Translations under genes and position numbers: made by a program
NCBI GenBank assembly: GCA_002451165.1
Contig: DKBH01000080.1
Span: 1 to 64,000, forward strand
Direction of reading: 5' to 3'
Length of the DNA: 64,000 bases
Source: Nitrospiraceae bacterium UBA6905
GTDB taxonomy: Bacteria; Nitrospirota; Thermodesulfovibrionia; Thermodesulfovibrionales; UBA6898
Notes under the pieces: model-generated
What the model was told of the DNA's origin: nothing
The model's database searches: none
What the model saw: the letters and a program-made list of their open reading frames with translations, nothing else
Part shown: positions 26,037-35,155 of the stretch, in pieces
How positions within the stretch are numbered: the first letter of the stretch is position 1
Layout of the letters: each line of letters starts with the position of its first letter

Positions 26037-26740
26037 GGTTTCGTCACCTCTTTCATTTGAAGATATATGGTGTTTCCGCTCCGCACAAGGGAGCCGGGTT
26101 TCGGTTTTTGTGCCGTTATGATAGTCCCTTCACCCGATCGTTCAACGGTGAGCAACAGTTTCTTGGCTGTCTCCTGCGCATCATCGAAGGACTTCCCGAT
26201 GAAGTCAGGACAGATATAAGCCTGATCATGAGGACCTGCGCTCACCAATACCGTAATATGATCCTCGAGCCTGTCATCAGGCTCGGGATTTTGTGCTATG
26301 ATGGTGCCTTTCTCAACGCTGTCATTATGAACGGCGATGATCCTGCTAACTCTGAGTCCCTTTTGCATGAGTGCAGCCTCAGCATCGAGCAGCGTATTAT
26401 TGACAAGAAGCGGGATAGACGAGACTTTCGGGCCCTTGCTGATGATAACTTTAATCGCTCGCTTTTCTTTAACGGTTTTCCCGGGAGGAACATCCTGCCT
26501 TATGATTTTCCCCGACGGGATGATGGAATCAAAATCCTCACCCTCAATTTTAAGACTAAGTCCGGAATTTCCCAGTGTCCTGTCTGCCTCAAGGACCGTC
26601 ATGTTGAGGACAGAGGGCACCTCTACGGTTCTGCTAAAGCTCAGAATCGTGAAGGTAAGAAAACCGAACGTGAGACCAAGTACTACGAAAAGAGCGAAAA
26701 AGAGAGTTGCCTTTAAAAAACTGTTCATGTCTTTTTGCAT
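26033..26740 (-). CDS. Membrane-anchored protein with three PASTA domains
   Basis: 235 aa. One N-terminal transmembrane helix (about residues 10-32: TLFFALFVVLGLTFGFLTF) then three PASTA domains (about 37-103, 104-170, 171-235; e.g. PSVLNMTVLEADRTLGNSGL, IPLLVNNTLLDAEAALMQKG). PASTA domains usually sit on Ser/Thr kinases or PBPs and bind muropeptides; here neither catalytic domain is present. It overlaps rsmB by 16 bp and rpe by 4 bp. Likely a periplasmic cell-wall-binding accessory protein. Confidence 0.85.
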   Translation of the reverse strand: MQKDMNSFLKATLFFALFVVLGLTFGFLTFTILSFSRTVEVPSVLNMTVLEADRTLGNSGLSLKIEGEDFDSIIPSGKIIRQDVPPGKTVKEKRAIKVIISKGPKVSSIPLLVNNTLLDAEAALMQKGLRVSRIIAVHNDSVEKGTIIAQNPEPDDRLEDHITVLVSAGPHDQAYICPDFIGKSFDDAQETAKKLLLTVERSGEGTIITAQKPKPGSLVRSGNTIYLQMKEVTKP

Positions 26741-28041
26741 AATATCACTCCGAAAAAACCGTCCATCGCATGCTTATGTGGATACGTCCTGAAAAAACCG
26801 TTTTTCATGTATGGAGCGAGGAACTCCTGATCGGTCTCTATAATACGGAATTCGCACGCTGTCTTCAAGAAGTTCTGTATGACGTGCTCACCTTCAATGG
26901 GGTCAGTCGAACAGACGGAGTAAACCAGCCTGCCGTCTTTTTTGAGAAGCTGAGCAGCAATGTTCATGAGCAGCGTTTGGTTGTGGGAGAAGGTGACCAT
27001 GTCTTTCTCCATATGACGATACCTAACATCAGGGTTTCTTCTGATCACGCCGACTGAGGAGCAGGGAGCATCGAGCAGAATGCGGTCAAATTTTTGGGTA
27101 ATCTGTATTTCTGCTAAGTCCGACTGCAGAAGCTGCACTGAGCGTAAGCCCAGCGATCGGATATTTTCTGCCAATATGCGTGCGCGAAAGGGATTTTTTT
27201 CAACAGCGATAATCTCGCCACGATCCTTCATTAGCTGAGCGATATGTGTCGTTTTTCCTCCAGGAGCAGCGCATGCATCGAGTATCCGTTCTCCCGGGTT
27301 GGGCGAGAGGAGATAGCTTATCAACTGAGATGCTTCATCCTGGACAGCAAACAGCCCATGAAACCCAAATATGTCCTGGTATGACACACCTTCACCTAGA
27401 ACCAAGCCGTCCGGAGCACACGCTGTCGGACGTGCAGGAATATTAGCCTGTCGAAGCTCTTCGAGGAGATCCTGTCGTGATATCCTGAGCGTATTAGTCC
27501 TGAGTGTTAACGGTGCCTTGCTGTTATTGATTTCTGCAATAGTCCGTGTCTCGTCGACACCATATAATAGTATCCACCGCCTGATCAACCATTCGGGGTG
27601 TGACGTGTTGATTGCAATTTCTAATGCAGGATCCTCATGCTGCATGTGCAATTTGATCGTTTCCCTTTTCCTGATAACGTTTCTCAGGACTGCGTTCACC
27701 AAGGAGGGCTTTCCATTTGGTTTTTCTATTTTGACTGCTTCGTGAACCACGGCAAAATCAGGCACGCGCATAAAGAGCATCTGATAGAGAGCGATGCGGA
27801 GATTGTTAATGGTACTAACCCCGAGAGGGCGCGTATTCTTGATAAATTGAGATATGATCCCATCAAGAACATAAAGATTACGCAAAACACCATAGACGAT
27901 CTCCATGACAAAGGCCCGGTCACGGCGATCAAGGGTTTGGGCGAATTGGTCAAGGGATTGTTTTGGTTTTCCTTTTTTCTTCAGGATATCGCCCAGGCAG
28001 GTAACGGCAGAAATTCGCGACTCTTTCACGTTGCTGATCAA
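26725..28041 (-). CDS. rsmB: 16S rRNA (cytosine967-C5)-methyltransferase RsmB
   Basis: 438 aa from TTG 28041; a GTG at 28029 is an equally good start, and neither has a clear SD. N-terminal NusB-like RNA-binding domain (about 1-135; QTLDRRDRAFVMEIVYGVLR), then a SAM methyltransferase: ILDACAAPGGKTTHIAQLM, FDRILLDAPCSSVGVIRRNP with the catalytic Cys, and YSVCSTDPIEGE carrying the second Cys. Modifies C967 of 16S rRNA. Head of a minus-strand operon and divergent from def. Confidence 0.93.
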   Translation of the reverse strand: MISNVKESRISAVTCLGDILKKKGKPKQSLDQFAQTLDRRDRAFVMEIVYGVLRNLYVLDGIISQFIKNTRPLGVSTINNLRIALYQMLFMRVPDFAVVHEAVKIEKPNGKPSLVNAVLRNVIRKRETIKLHMQHEDPALEIAINTSHPEWLIRRWILLYGVDETRTIAEINNSKAPLTLRTNTLRISRQDLLEELRQANIPARPTACAPDGLVLGEGVSYQDIFGFHGLFAVQDEASQLISYLLSPNPGERILDACAAPGGKTTHIAQLMKDRGEIIAVEKNPFRARILAENIRSLGLRSVQLLQSDLAEIQITQKFDRILLDAPCSSVGVIRRNPDVRYRHMEKDMVTFSHNQTLLMNIAAQLLKKDGRLVYSVCSTDPIEGEHVIQNFLKTACEFRIIETDQEFLAPYMKNGFFRTYPHKHAMDGFFGVILCKKT

Positions 28042-28210
28042 TGAGACCGCGCCAAGATTAATAGCTCGAGCATCATAAAACCGTCAATAATCAAAAGACT
28101 ATATAGTATAGGATAATGATCTTGTTCCTCCTGGCCACAGAACTGCACAGAGAGAACTCTTACATGATGACATGCCCAACGTGAAAATTCAATAAAACAG
28201 AGCGGCTGTA

Positions 28211-28240
28211 TCGACCATGCTGTAGCAAATATTTTATAAT
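28211..28240 (+). promoter_or_regulatory. Promoter of def (leaderless arrangement)
   Basis: TCGACC (28211-28216), an 18-nt spacer and TATAAT (28235-28240). The hexamer ends only 5 nt before the def ATG and no SD is present, so transcription would start at or next to the A of the start codon. Confidence 0.6.
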
Positions 28241-28245
28241 AAATT

Positions 28246-28755
28246 ATGGCATTGCTTGAAATACGTAAATTTCCTGCACCCGTTCTCAATAAGAAAGCCA
28301 CCCCGGTATCAGTTTTTGATGAGAATCTTCACAAGCTCATCGATGACATGGTCGAAACCATGTATGCTGCACCTGGTGTTGGTCTTGCCGCGCCTCAGGT
28401 GGGCGAGTCCAAGAGACTTGCTGTGATAGATATTAGCTCAAAAGACGAAAAATTCCCTCTCATTATCCTGATAAATCCCAGCATAGTAAGAGCTGGTGGT
28501 GAAGTCGAGTTTGAGGAGGGCTGTCTTAGTATTCCGGAATATACGGCAAGGGTTAAACGTTCTGAAAATCTTATTGTTCGCGCACTTGACCGGCAAGGGA
28601 GAGAGTTCGAAATAGACGCATCCGGTCTCCTTGCTATTGCCCTACAGCACGAGATTGACCATCTTGACGGCCTTCTTCTCATTGACAGAATAAGCCCCAT
28701 TAAGCGCGAGTTCTTCAAAAAGCGCTTCAAAAAATCTCAGAAAACCGAAAAGTAG
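28246..28755 (+). CDS. def: Peptide deformylase
   Basis: 169 aa metallohydrolase removing the N-formyl group from nascent proteins. All three motifs are intact: GVGLAAPQVG, EEGCLSIPE and HEIDHLDG (metal Cys, two His and catalytic Glu). First gene of a long plus-strand run def-fmt-DUF116-lipA-alaC-hom. It has no SD and a TATAAT 5 nt upstream. Followed by fmt after 6 bp. Confidence 0.97.
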   Translation: MALLEIRKFPAPVLNKKATPVSVFDENLHKLIDDMVETMYAAPGVGLAAPQVGESKRLAVIDISSKDEKFPLIILINPSIVRAGGEVEFEEGCLSIPEYTARVKRSENLIVRALDRQGREFEIDASGLLAIALQHEIDHLDGLLLIDRISPIKREFFKKRFKKSQKTEK

Positions 28756-28761
28756 CTATTA

Positions 28762-29694
28762 ATGCGCATCATTTTCTTCGGTACACCTGATTTTGCCATT
28801 CCATCGCTTCGGGAGCTAATAAACGCGGGCGAAGATGTTGTGTTGGTGGTGACCAAACCCGACAAAGTTAAAGGCAGAGGACAATTGCTCTCGCAGCCGC
28901 CGGTAAAAGAACTTGCAGCGTCCTATGGAATCCCTGTTCTTCAGCCTTCCAGTCTCCGTTCTGCTGAATTTTTCGACAAAATATCTGCCATAGCGCCGGA
29001 GATGATTGTTGTCGTCGCATACGGGAAGATACTCCCGGCAGCGATTTTAGCGCTCCCTCCCAAAGGATGCATTAATCTTCATGCTTCGTTACTCCCAAAA
29101 TTCCGCGGTGCAGCTCCCATTCAGTGGGCCATTATAAGCGGTGAGATAACGACAGGAGTGACAACTATGCTTATGGATGAAGGACTGGATACGGGAGCTG
29201 TGTTTCTGACAGAAAAAACGGAGATTTTGCCTGACGATACGACACCTACGCTGAGCGCCAGACTTTCTGTAATAGGCAGCCGCCTTCTTCTTGAAACCAT
29301 CGGCCGCATCAATGCAGATTCCATTAGGCCTGTCCCTCAGACCGGTGAATCAACCTATGCACCGATCATAAGGAAAGATGACGGCAGAATCGATTGGAGT
29401 AGGCCTGCTCCTGATATTGTTAATTTGGCTAGGGGACTACTGCCCTGGCCCGGCGCGTTCTTTTTGTTTCAGCATGAAAAGGTTATCTTAATCAAAACAA
29501 AGACCAAGAGTGGCACAGCAGGAGAGGCGCCGGGAGTAGTCGAAAAGATATCGAAGGACGAATTGCTTGTAGCAACCGGCAAAGGAACAGTATCGATCTT
29601 GCAAGTAAAGCCGGCAGGCAGACAATTGATGAGCGGTGCTGCATTTGCGCGCGGACGTCGTATACAGGAAGGGATGGGTCTTGAACATTCATAG
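28762..29694 (+). CDS. fmt: Methionyl-tRNA formyltransferase
   Basis: 310 aa. Formylates initiator Met-tRNA from 10-formyl-THF. Motifs: FGTPDFAIPSLRELI, KGRGQLLSQPPVKELA, the catalytic NLHASLLPKFRGAAPIQWAI, and MDEGLDTGAVF. The C-terminal OB-like domain is present (LLPWPGAFFLFQHEKVIL). Partner of def, 6 bp upstream; overlaps the DUF116 gene. Confidence 0.97.
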   Translation: MRIIFFGTPDFAIPSLRELINAGEDVVLVVTKPDKVKGRGQLLSQPPVKELAASYGIPVLQPSSLRSAEFFDKISAIAPEMIVVVAYGKILPAAILALPPKGCINLHASLLPKFRGAAPIQWAIISGEITTGVTTMLMDEGLDTGAVFLTEKTEILPDDTTPTLSARLSVIGSRLLLETIGRINADSIRPVPQTGESTYAPIIRKDDGRIDWSRPAPDIVNLARGLLPWPGAFFLFQHEKVILIKTKTKSGTAGEAPGVVEKISKDELLVATGKGTVSILQVKPAGRQLMSGAAFARGRRIQEGMGLEHS

Positions 29695-30208
29695 GATTTC
29701 CCGTGGAGTTGTCCTGAAGATCTTCTATCCCAGTCTTATGATTATCTCGGCATTCTGGAAGAGCAAAAAGGAAGCTTTTCAGTGTGCGGTTATCGACATG
29801 AATAATAGGTTGGTGAAGGCAGAAAGGAAAAAAACGAAGAGGATTCTTATCCTACTGCCCCACTGTCTTCAGATCGATGAATGTTCGATACGGCTTACCC
29901 ATAATATCTATAACTGCAAACGGTGCGGAAGATGCGAGATCAAGGATCTCATAGAGATAACGGAACAATATCGGCTAAGCCTGTTTGTGGCTACGGGAGG
30001 AACACTCGCCAGAAAGATTGTTAAGGAAACAGACCCGGAAGCTATTATAGCAGTTGCTTGCGAACGAGATCTGTCAAGTGGGCTTGTTGATACGTATCCT
30101 CTCCCTGTGCTGGGCATCCCGAATGAACGGCCTTTCGGTCCCTGTTTGAACACTCGTGTCGACCTCTCCCGTGTGAAGGATGCTATCGCCTTCTTCGGTG
30201 CTGATTAG
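29681..30208 (+). CDS. DUF116-family protein
   Basis: About 175 aa from a TTG at 29681 (after GGAAGGG); the reading frame is open further upstream inside fmt, so the exact start is uncertain. A hydrophobic N-terminal stretch (VVLKIFYPSLMIISAFW) is followed by the conserved cysteine cluster CKRCGRCEIKDL and AVACERDLSSG, which look like metal or Fe-S ligands. DUF116 has no established function and is often near lipoate or radical SAM genes; here it lies between fmt and lipA, 11 bp before the latter. An electron-transfer or lipoylation role is plausible but unproven. Confidence 0.82.
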   Translation: MNIHRISRGVVLKIFYPSLMIISAFWKSKKEAFQCAVIDMNNRLVKAERKKTKRILILLPHCLQIDECSIRLTHNIYNCKRCGRCEIKDLIEITEQYRLSLFVATGGTLARKIVKETDPEAIIAVACERDLSSGLVDTYPLPVLGIPNERPFGPCLNTRVDLSRVKDAIAFFGAD

Positions 30209-30218
30209 GGATTCATCA

Positions 30219-31112
30219 ATGCAGAGACTTCCGGTTTGGCTCAGGGCAAAAGGGAGCGGTATTCATGGTACGAAACGCCTGCTGCGGAATCATCGCATTT
30301 CTACAGTTTGTGAAGAGGCGAGATGTCCGAACATAAGGGAATGCTTCTCCCGACCGACCGCTGCCTTCTTGATTTTGGGGCCCCACTGCACGAGGAACTG
30401 CTCCTTCTGCGCAGTGATGCATGGGGATCCCGCTGCTGTGGATGAAGGTGAGGCTGATCAGATTGCGTTAGCGGCCGAGAAGATGGGTCTGAGCCATGTG
30501 GTTGTGACCTCGGTTAGCCGTGATGATTTGCCAGACGGCGGTGCAGGCCAGTTTGTGGCGACCATCTTGGCGGTAAGAAAGCGGCTTCCGCTTGCTGGCA
30601 TAGAGGTCCTCGTCCCCGACTTTAGGGGTAATATCAAGTCTATCGAGAATGTTATCGATGCAAGGCCGGACGTGCTGAATCACAATGTGGAGACGGTGTC
30701 CCGACTTTATGATAACGTCAGACCACATGCAGATTATCAGCGGTCACTTAGGCTTCTTGCGAATGCCAAACGCAAATCTCCTGATATTAGTACCAAATCG
30801 GGCCTCATGCTAGGTCTTGGAGAGACTGTGGAGGAGGTTATGGAAGTCCTTAAAGACCTGAGGAGCTGTGGATGCGATTTTATCACGCTTGGTCAATACC
30901 TGCAGTCGACCAAGAAAAATTATCCTGTGGTAGAATATATTCGCCCTGAAACTTTTGAAGCGCTCGGGAAGGAAGCTCTTGCCATGGGATTCAGGTCTGT
31001 TGCATCCGGACCACTCGTCAGAAGCTCTATGCATGCAGGCGAGATGTACCATCAGTCCTATTCAGGGGAAACAGAGGATCAGGCTCGGCGCGGGACACCA
31101 GAGGAGGAATGA
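30219..31112 (+). CDS. lipA: Lipoyl synthase
   Basis: Radical SAM enzyme inserting two sulfurs into octanoyl chains of lipoyl-carrying proteins (GcvH, 2-oxoacid dehydrogenases). 297 aa from ATG 30219; an upstream in-frame start would add 13 residues overlapping DUF116. The auxiliary-cluster motif [12 protein letters not shown] (CxxxxCxxxxxC), the radical SAM motif CTRNCSFC and the C-terminal [10 protein letters not shown] (auxiliary serine ligand) are all present. No lipB or lplA in the window. It overlaps alaC by 1 bp. Confidence 0.96.
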   Translation: MQRLPVWLRAKGSGIHGTKRLLRNHRISTVCEEARCPNIRECFSRPTAAFLILGPHCTRNCSFCAVMHGDPAAVDEGEADQIALAAEKMGLSHVVVTSVSRDDLPDGGAGQFVATILAVRKRLPLAGIEVLVPDFRGNIKSIENVIDARPDVLNHNVETVSRLYDNVRPHADYQRSLRLLANAKRKSPDISTKSGLMLGLGETVEEVMEVLKDLRSCGCDFITLGQYLQSTKKNYPVVEYIRPETFEALGKEALAMGFRSVASGPLVRSSMHAGEMYHQSYSGETEDQARRGTPEEE

Positions 31113-32287
31113 TGTTCGAATTTAATAGGATCAAGAGGTTGCCGCCCTATGTATTTGCCATTGTGAATAATCTGAAGATGGAGGCGCGGAGAAAAGGGGA
31201 GGACATCATTGATCTTGGCATGGGAAATCCTGATGGCCCCACGCCTAAACATATTATCGAAAAGCTTGTTGAAGCAGCCCGCAAACCAAAGAACCACCGG
31301 TATTCTGCCTCCAAGGGTATTAGCAATCTGAGAATGGCTATCAGCGAATGGTATAAGAGACGATATGCCGTGGATATCGATCCCGAGACAGAAGCCTGCG
31401 TTACCATCGGATCAAAAGAGGGACTCTCACATCTCGTTCTTGCAACCGTTACTCCTGGCGATGTCGTAATGACTCCGACACCGGCTTATCCGATACATCC
31501 GTATAGCGTCATTATTGCGGGTGGAGAGGTTCGTCACATTCCTATTGGCCCTGGTATCGACTTCTTTGACGAGATGGAAAAGGCGTACAAGACCACGTGG
31601 CCGAGGCCTAAAATGTTGATCATGAACTTTCCTCATAATCCGACTACGCAGGTTCTGGACGGTCTCTCCTTTTTCAAGAAAGTGGTTGATTTTGCAGAAG
31701 AAAACAACATTATCGTAATTCATGATTTTGCCTATGCAGATCTTACTTTTGACGGATACAAGGCACCCAGTTTCCTCGAGGTACCTGGTGCAAAAAACGT
31801 AGGAGTAGAGTTCTTCTCTTTGACCAAGAGTTACAATATGGCGGGGTGGAGAGTTGGCTTCTGTGTCGGCAATAAGGAGATCGTCGGTGCTCTCATTAAA
31901 ATAAAGAGTTATCTTGATTATGGGATGTTTAACCCCATCCAGATTGCCAGCGTTATTGCTCTCAGGGGCGATCAAAACTGCGTTGAGGAGATCCGTCAGG
32001 TCTGTGAACGAAGAAGGAACGTCCTTGTAAAGGGATTACGACAGGCCGGCTGGATCATTGATCCGCCGAAGGCCACCATGTTTGCCTGGACGGAGATCCC
32101 TGAGCCGTTCAGGAAGATGGGGTCGCTCGAGTTCTGCAAAAAGCTCATTAAGGAGGCGGGTGTTGCTGTATCTCCCGGAATCGGTTTTGGCGAGGGAGGC
32201 GATCATTATGTCCGATTTGCGCTTGTCGAGAATGAGCATCGTATCCGCCAGGCGACCAAAGGTATCAAGAAGGTATTGAACATATGA
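31112..32287 (+). CDS. alaC: Alanine-type aminotransferase (AlaC/YfdZ family)
   Basis: 391 aa class I/II PLP aminotransferase from ATG 31112, spaced 4 nt from GAGGAGG. It opens [20 protein letters not shown] and continues [19 protein letters not shown], closely following the AlaC/YfdZ pattern. [20 protein letters not shown] and the PLP-lysine segment [17 protein letters not shown] are intact, as is the carboxylate-binding Arg near YVRFALVEN. Likely glutamate-pyruvate transamination. It overlaps hom by 4 bp; this pairing is frequent and the enzyme is often mislabelled as an aspartate aminotransferase. Confidence 0.93.
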   Translation: MFEFNRIKRLPPYVFAIVNNLKMEARRKGEDIIDLGMGNPDGPTPKHIIEKLVEAARKPKNHRYSASKGISNLRMAISEWYKRRYAVDIDPETEACVTIGSKEGLSHLVLATVTPGDVVMTPTPAYPIHPYSVIIAGGEVRHIPIGPGIDFFDEMEKAYKTTWPRPKMLIMNFPHNPTTQVLDGLSFFKKVVDFAEENNIIVIHDFAYADLTFDGYKAPSFLEVPGAKNVGVEFFSLTKSYNMAGWRVGFCVGNKEIVGALIKIKSYLDYGMFNPIQIASVIALRGDQNCVEEIRQVCERRRNVLVKGLRQAGWIIDPPKATMFAWTEIPEPFRKMGSLEFCKKLIKEAGVAVSPGIGFGEGGDHYVRFALVENEHRIRQATKGIKKVLNI

Positions 32288-33579
32288 TCAATGTGGGGAT
32301 ATTGGGTTTTGGAACGGTCGGAACCGGCACTGCTGCGATTCTCCTGAAGAACCGCAAACTGTTGAAGGAACGCACTGGTGTGGATATCTGCCTCAAATGG
32401 ATAGCTGACCTGGACGTCACGCGTGATCGCGGCATCAAGCTCCCCCCCGGCATTCTCACAAAGCGAGCTTCTGACGTGCTTGAAGATGCCGGCGTTCAGA
32501 TCGTCGTAGAGTTGATCGGCGGCACGACCGTTGCGCGCGAGTTTGTTCTGAGGGCGATACGGAATGGCAAGCATGTGGTGACCGCCAATAAGGCGCTCCT
32601 TGCTACCTGCGGCATGGAGATATTCCGCGCCGCTGAGAAAGCCGGTGTGGCCGTGGGCTTTGAAGCCGCTGTAGCTGGCGGCATCCCCATCATCAAAGTG
32701 CTTAGGGAAGGACTGGTGGCGAACAGGATCAAGTCGATATACGGCATCATTAATGGTACAACGAACTTTATTTTGACGAAAATGACTTCTGGGAAGGCGG
32801 AGTTTTCTACTGTTCTCAAAGAAGCACAGGAATTGGGGTATGCCGAAGCCGACCCGACCTATGATATCGAGGGAGTGGATTCCGCTCATAAGCTGGCTAT
32901 TCTCGCCTCAATCGCCTTCGGTTCGCAGTATTCCGTTCGCAATGTTTACCGCGAAGGCATATCCTGGATCTCCCCTATGGACATCTCATTTGCGCAGGAA
33001 CTGGGGTACACAATCAAGTTGCTAGGTATCACAAAGGAAACAGACGGGAAAGCGGAGCTTCGCGTGCACCCAACCATGCTCCCCTCAGATTACCTGATCT
33101 CGAAGGTTGACGGCGTGTTTAACGCCGTCTATGTGGAGGGCGATGCGGTCGGCTCGACGCTCTATTATGGGAGGGGAGCGGGTGATCTACCGACGGGGAG
33201 CGCCGTAGTGAGCGATATAGCAGACATAGCACGGCATTTGTCCACCTGTCCAAGAGGAGGATATAAGCGCCCCGGTATTTCAGGTGCCGCAATGCCGCTA
33301 TTGCGCATGGATGATGTCAGGTCGATGTATTATTTCCGGTTCTCGGCAATTGACAAACCGGGCGTGCTTTCGCAAATCTCGGGCATACTTGGTAAGCATG
33401 ACATAAGCATCGCATCGGTTATCCAGAAGGAACGTCTTGCTGGCAAGGCGGTGCCGCTCGTGGTTCTGACACATCGTGCCCGAGAAAGGGATGTCATGCT
33501 CGCTGTAAAGGAGATAAACCGCCTCCGTATGGTGGCTGGAAAGACCGTCTATATCCGCGTCGAAGGCAAAGAGCTTTAG
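32284..33579 (+). CDS. hom: Homoserine dehydrogenase with C-terminal ACT domain
   Basis: 431 aa. Reduces aspartate-4-semialdehyde to homoserine for threonine and methionine. NAD(P)-binding [53 protein letters not shown] and the [11 protein letters not shown] region define the catalytic part. The ACT domain (about residues 350-425: [20 protein letters not shown]) suggests feedback control by an amino acid, usually threonine. Preceded by alaC and followed after 73 bp by a sulfur-relay module that may use its product. Confidence 0.97.
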   Translation: MINVGILGFGTVGTGTAAILLKNRKLLKERTGVDICLKWIADLDVTRDRGIKLPPGILTKRASDVLEDAGVQIVVELIGGTTVAREFVLRAIRNGKHVVTANKALLATCGMEIFRAAEKAGVAVGFEAAVAGGIPIIKVLREGLVANRIKSIYGIINGTTNFILTKMTSGKAEFSTVLKEAQELGYAEADPTYDIEGVDSAHKLAILASIAFGSQYSVRNVYREGISWISPMDISFAQELGYTIKLLGITKETDGKAELRVHPTMLPSDYLISKVDGVFNAVYVEGDAVGSTLYYGRGAGDLPTGSAVVSDIADIARHLSTCPRGGYKRPGISGAAMPLLRMDDVRSMYYFRFSAIDKPGVLSQISGILGKHDISIASVIQKERLAGKAVPLVVLTHRARERDVMLAVKEINRLRMVAGKTVYIRVEGKEL

Positions 33580-33652
33580 TATTCTAGGACTTGCAGACAA
33601 ACAAGTATATATTATAGACTTATAAATAATAATTATCATTCTTTGGGGTATT

Positions 33653-33898
33653 ATGCCCGACGTGAAGGCCGAAAAAAAAATCGACATCAGGGGACTTATC
33701 TGTCCCTATACCTTTATAAAGGCGAAACTCGCAGTTGAGTCCATGCACGTTGGTGAGACCCTTGAGATTCTGCTTGACAATGCAGAAGCGTCGAATAGTA
33801 TTCCGAAGTCCATGGAAGACCTTGGACATGCCGTGATGAATGTTGAAAAGGTTAACGAAAGAGAATGGGTGATTTTTGTTCGCAAGGAAAAGGAGTGA
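33653..33898 (+). CDS. TusA/SirA-like sulfur-carrier protein
   Basis: 81 aa. Core pattern IDIRGLICPYTFIKAKLAVE places Cys at the TusA persulfide position, but the second Pro of the classical CPxP motif is Thr (CPYT). Strand-helix order fits the TusA fold. TusA-type proteins relay persulfide sulfur from cysteine desulfurases to tRNA, molybdopterin or other acceptors. One base overlaps the downstream thiF-like gene, so the two are co-translated. It would be the only recognisable sulfur carrier in the operon. Confidence 0.88.
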   Translation: MPDVKAEKKIDIRGLICPYTFIKAKLAVESMHVGETLEILLDNAEASNSIPKSMEDLGHAVMNVEKVNEREWVIFVRKEKE

Positions 33899-34701
33899 TG
33901 GATTTTACTGACGATCAGCTACAGCGCTACAGCAGGCACATCATTCTGCCGGAGGTAGGCGGTAAAGGGCAGGCGAAAATTGCTTCTGCGAAAGTCATCA
34001 TAATCGGCGCGGGAGGTCTCGGTTGCCCTGTAGGGTTCTATCTCACTGCTGCGGGGGTCGGCACTATCGCGCTTGTAGATAACGATGACGTAGAGATGAG
34101 CAACCTACAGCGTCAAATTGCTCATTCAGTACATTCCATCGGGATGCCAAAGGTAGAGTCTGCTAAGAAAACCTTCTCAGCTCTGAACCCTGATGTCACA
34201 ATTGTACCGCTCCGGACGCGTCTCACTAAGGACAATATCATAGGCGTCATCAGCGAATATGATATCGTTGTTGACGGCAGCGACAATTTTCCGACCAGGT
34301 ATCTGGTGAACGATGCCTGTGTAATGGCAGGAAAGCCTCTGGTGAGCGGGGCCATTCTCAGATTTGAGGGCCAGGTCACAACCATCATTCCGGGTCAGGG
34401 TCACTGTTACCGATGTCTCTTTGAAGTGCCTCCTCCTCCGGGACTCGTGCCATCGTGCCAGGAAGCCGGTGTCCTCGGCGTACTTCCCGGAGTAATCGGT
34501 GGGCTCCAGGCAACTGAAGTTTTGAAGCTCATACTCGGCAAAGGCATGCCGCTTATGGGGGATCTGTTGATATACGACGCACTAAAAACGACGTTCAGAA
34601 AAGTGAAGGTACCAAAGAACCCTTCCTGCCCTGTCTGCAGCGACAATCCAGTGATCACGGAACTGGTGGATTATAACGAGGGCTATTGCTCGCTGCAGTG
34701 A
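33898..34701 (+). CDS. ThiF/MoeB/HesA-family adenylyltransferase (E1-like)
   Basis: 267 aa from ATG 33898 (AAGGAG upstream). E1-like adenylation enzyme: YSRHIILPEVGGKGQAKIA, nucleotide loop IIGAGGLGCPVGFYLTAAGV, DNDDVEMSNLQRQIAHS, DGSDNFPTRYLVNDACV, and zinc cysteines in CYRCLF and CPVCS. Family members adenylate the C-terminal Gly of ThiS/MoaD-like carriers before thiocarboxylation. No such ubiquitin-like carrier is encoded nearby. No C-terminal rhodanese domain. The JAMM protease gene follows 3 bp later. Confidence 0.93.
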   Translation: MDFTDDQLQRYSRHIILPEVGGKGQAKIASAKVIIIGAGGLGCPVGFYLTAAGVGTIALVDNDDVEMSNLQRQIAHSVHSIGMPKVESAKKTFSALNPDVTIVPLRTRLTKDNIIGVISEYDIVVDGSDNFPTRYLVNDACVMAGKPLVSGAILRFEGQVTTIIPGQGHCYRCLFEVPPPPGLVPSCQEAGVLGVLPGVIGGLQATEVLKLILGKGMPLMGDLLIYDALKTTFRKVKVPKNPSCPVCSDNPVITELVDYNEGYCSLQ

Positions 34702-34704
34702 GTC

Positions 34705-35112
34705 ATGCGGGAGATCGTTATTACCTCTGAGCATCTTGAGCGTATCACTGCGCACTGTGCAGCCTGTTATCCGCATGAGGCCTGCGGTATCCTATCGGGG
34801 ATAGCAAATCGCGTCTTGAAGGTCTATCCCATGACCAATATCGAGCCATCGTCGGTAAGTTATTATATGGACCCTGGTGAACAGTTTCGCATCATGAAAG
34901 AAATGCGCGAAGCGGGGCAGGGCATGGTCGGCATCTTTCATTCCCATCCGCAGTCACCGGCCGTCCCTTCCCCGAAGGATATTCACCTCGCCGCGTACGA
35001 TGATGCTATATATCTTATTGTGGGGATGAATGCCGGGATGGTTGAGGAGATACGGGCCTTTTCGATCCGAAATACTGTTGTGGCAGACGTCGTCGTTACC
35101 ATTACGGACTGA
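34705..35112 (+). CDS. M67 (JAMM/MPN+) metalloprotease, Mec+/HcyD-like
   Basis: 135 aa single JAMM domain: ACYPHEACGILSG (catalytic Glu) and FHSHPQSPAVPSPKDI (HxH with the distal Asp). Prokaryotic homologues trim or release the C-terminus of ubiquitin-like sulfur carriers: Mec+ cleaves CysO-cysteine, HcyD trims the carrier of homocysteine synthesis. Its place next to a ThiF-like enzyme and behind hom suggests sulfur-carrier processing. The actual substrate carrier is not in the operon unless it is the TusA-like protein, which lacks a diglycine end. Confidence 0.92.
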   Translation: MREIVITSEHLERITAHCAACYPHEACGILSGIANRVLKVYPMTNIEPSSVSYYMDPGEQFRIMKEMREAGQGMVGIFHSHPQSPAVPSPKDIHLAAYDDAIYLIVGMNAGMVEEIRAFSIRNTVVADVVVTITD

Positions 35113-35118
35113 TATCTG

Positions 35119-35146
35119 TTGACCGGTGGACGACGATTCTTATATT
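35119..35146 (+). promoter_or_regulatory. Sigma-70-type promoter of the riboswitch operon
   Basis: TTGACC (35119-35124), a 16-nt spacer and TATATT (35141-35146); TATTAT at 35143-35148 gives an 18-nt alternative. The predicted start site (about 35153-35155) falls exactly at the 5' edge of the riboswitch aptamer. Confidence 0.75.
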
Positions 35147-35155
35147 ATATTAACG

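Noticed and set aside
33620..33645. AATAATAATTATCATT resembling a Fur box before the TusA-like gene
   Set aside because: AT-rich and only loosely matches the 19-bp consensus; no Fur evidence in the window.
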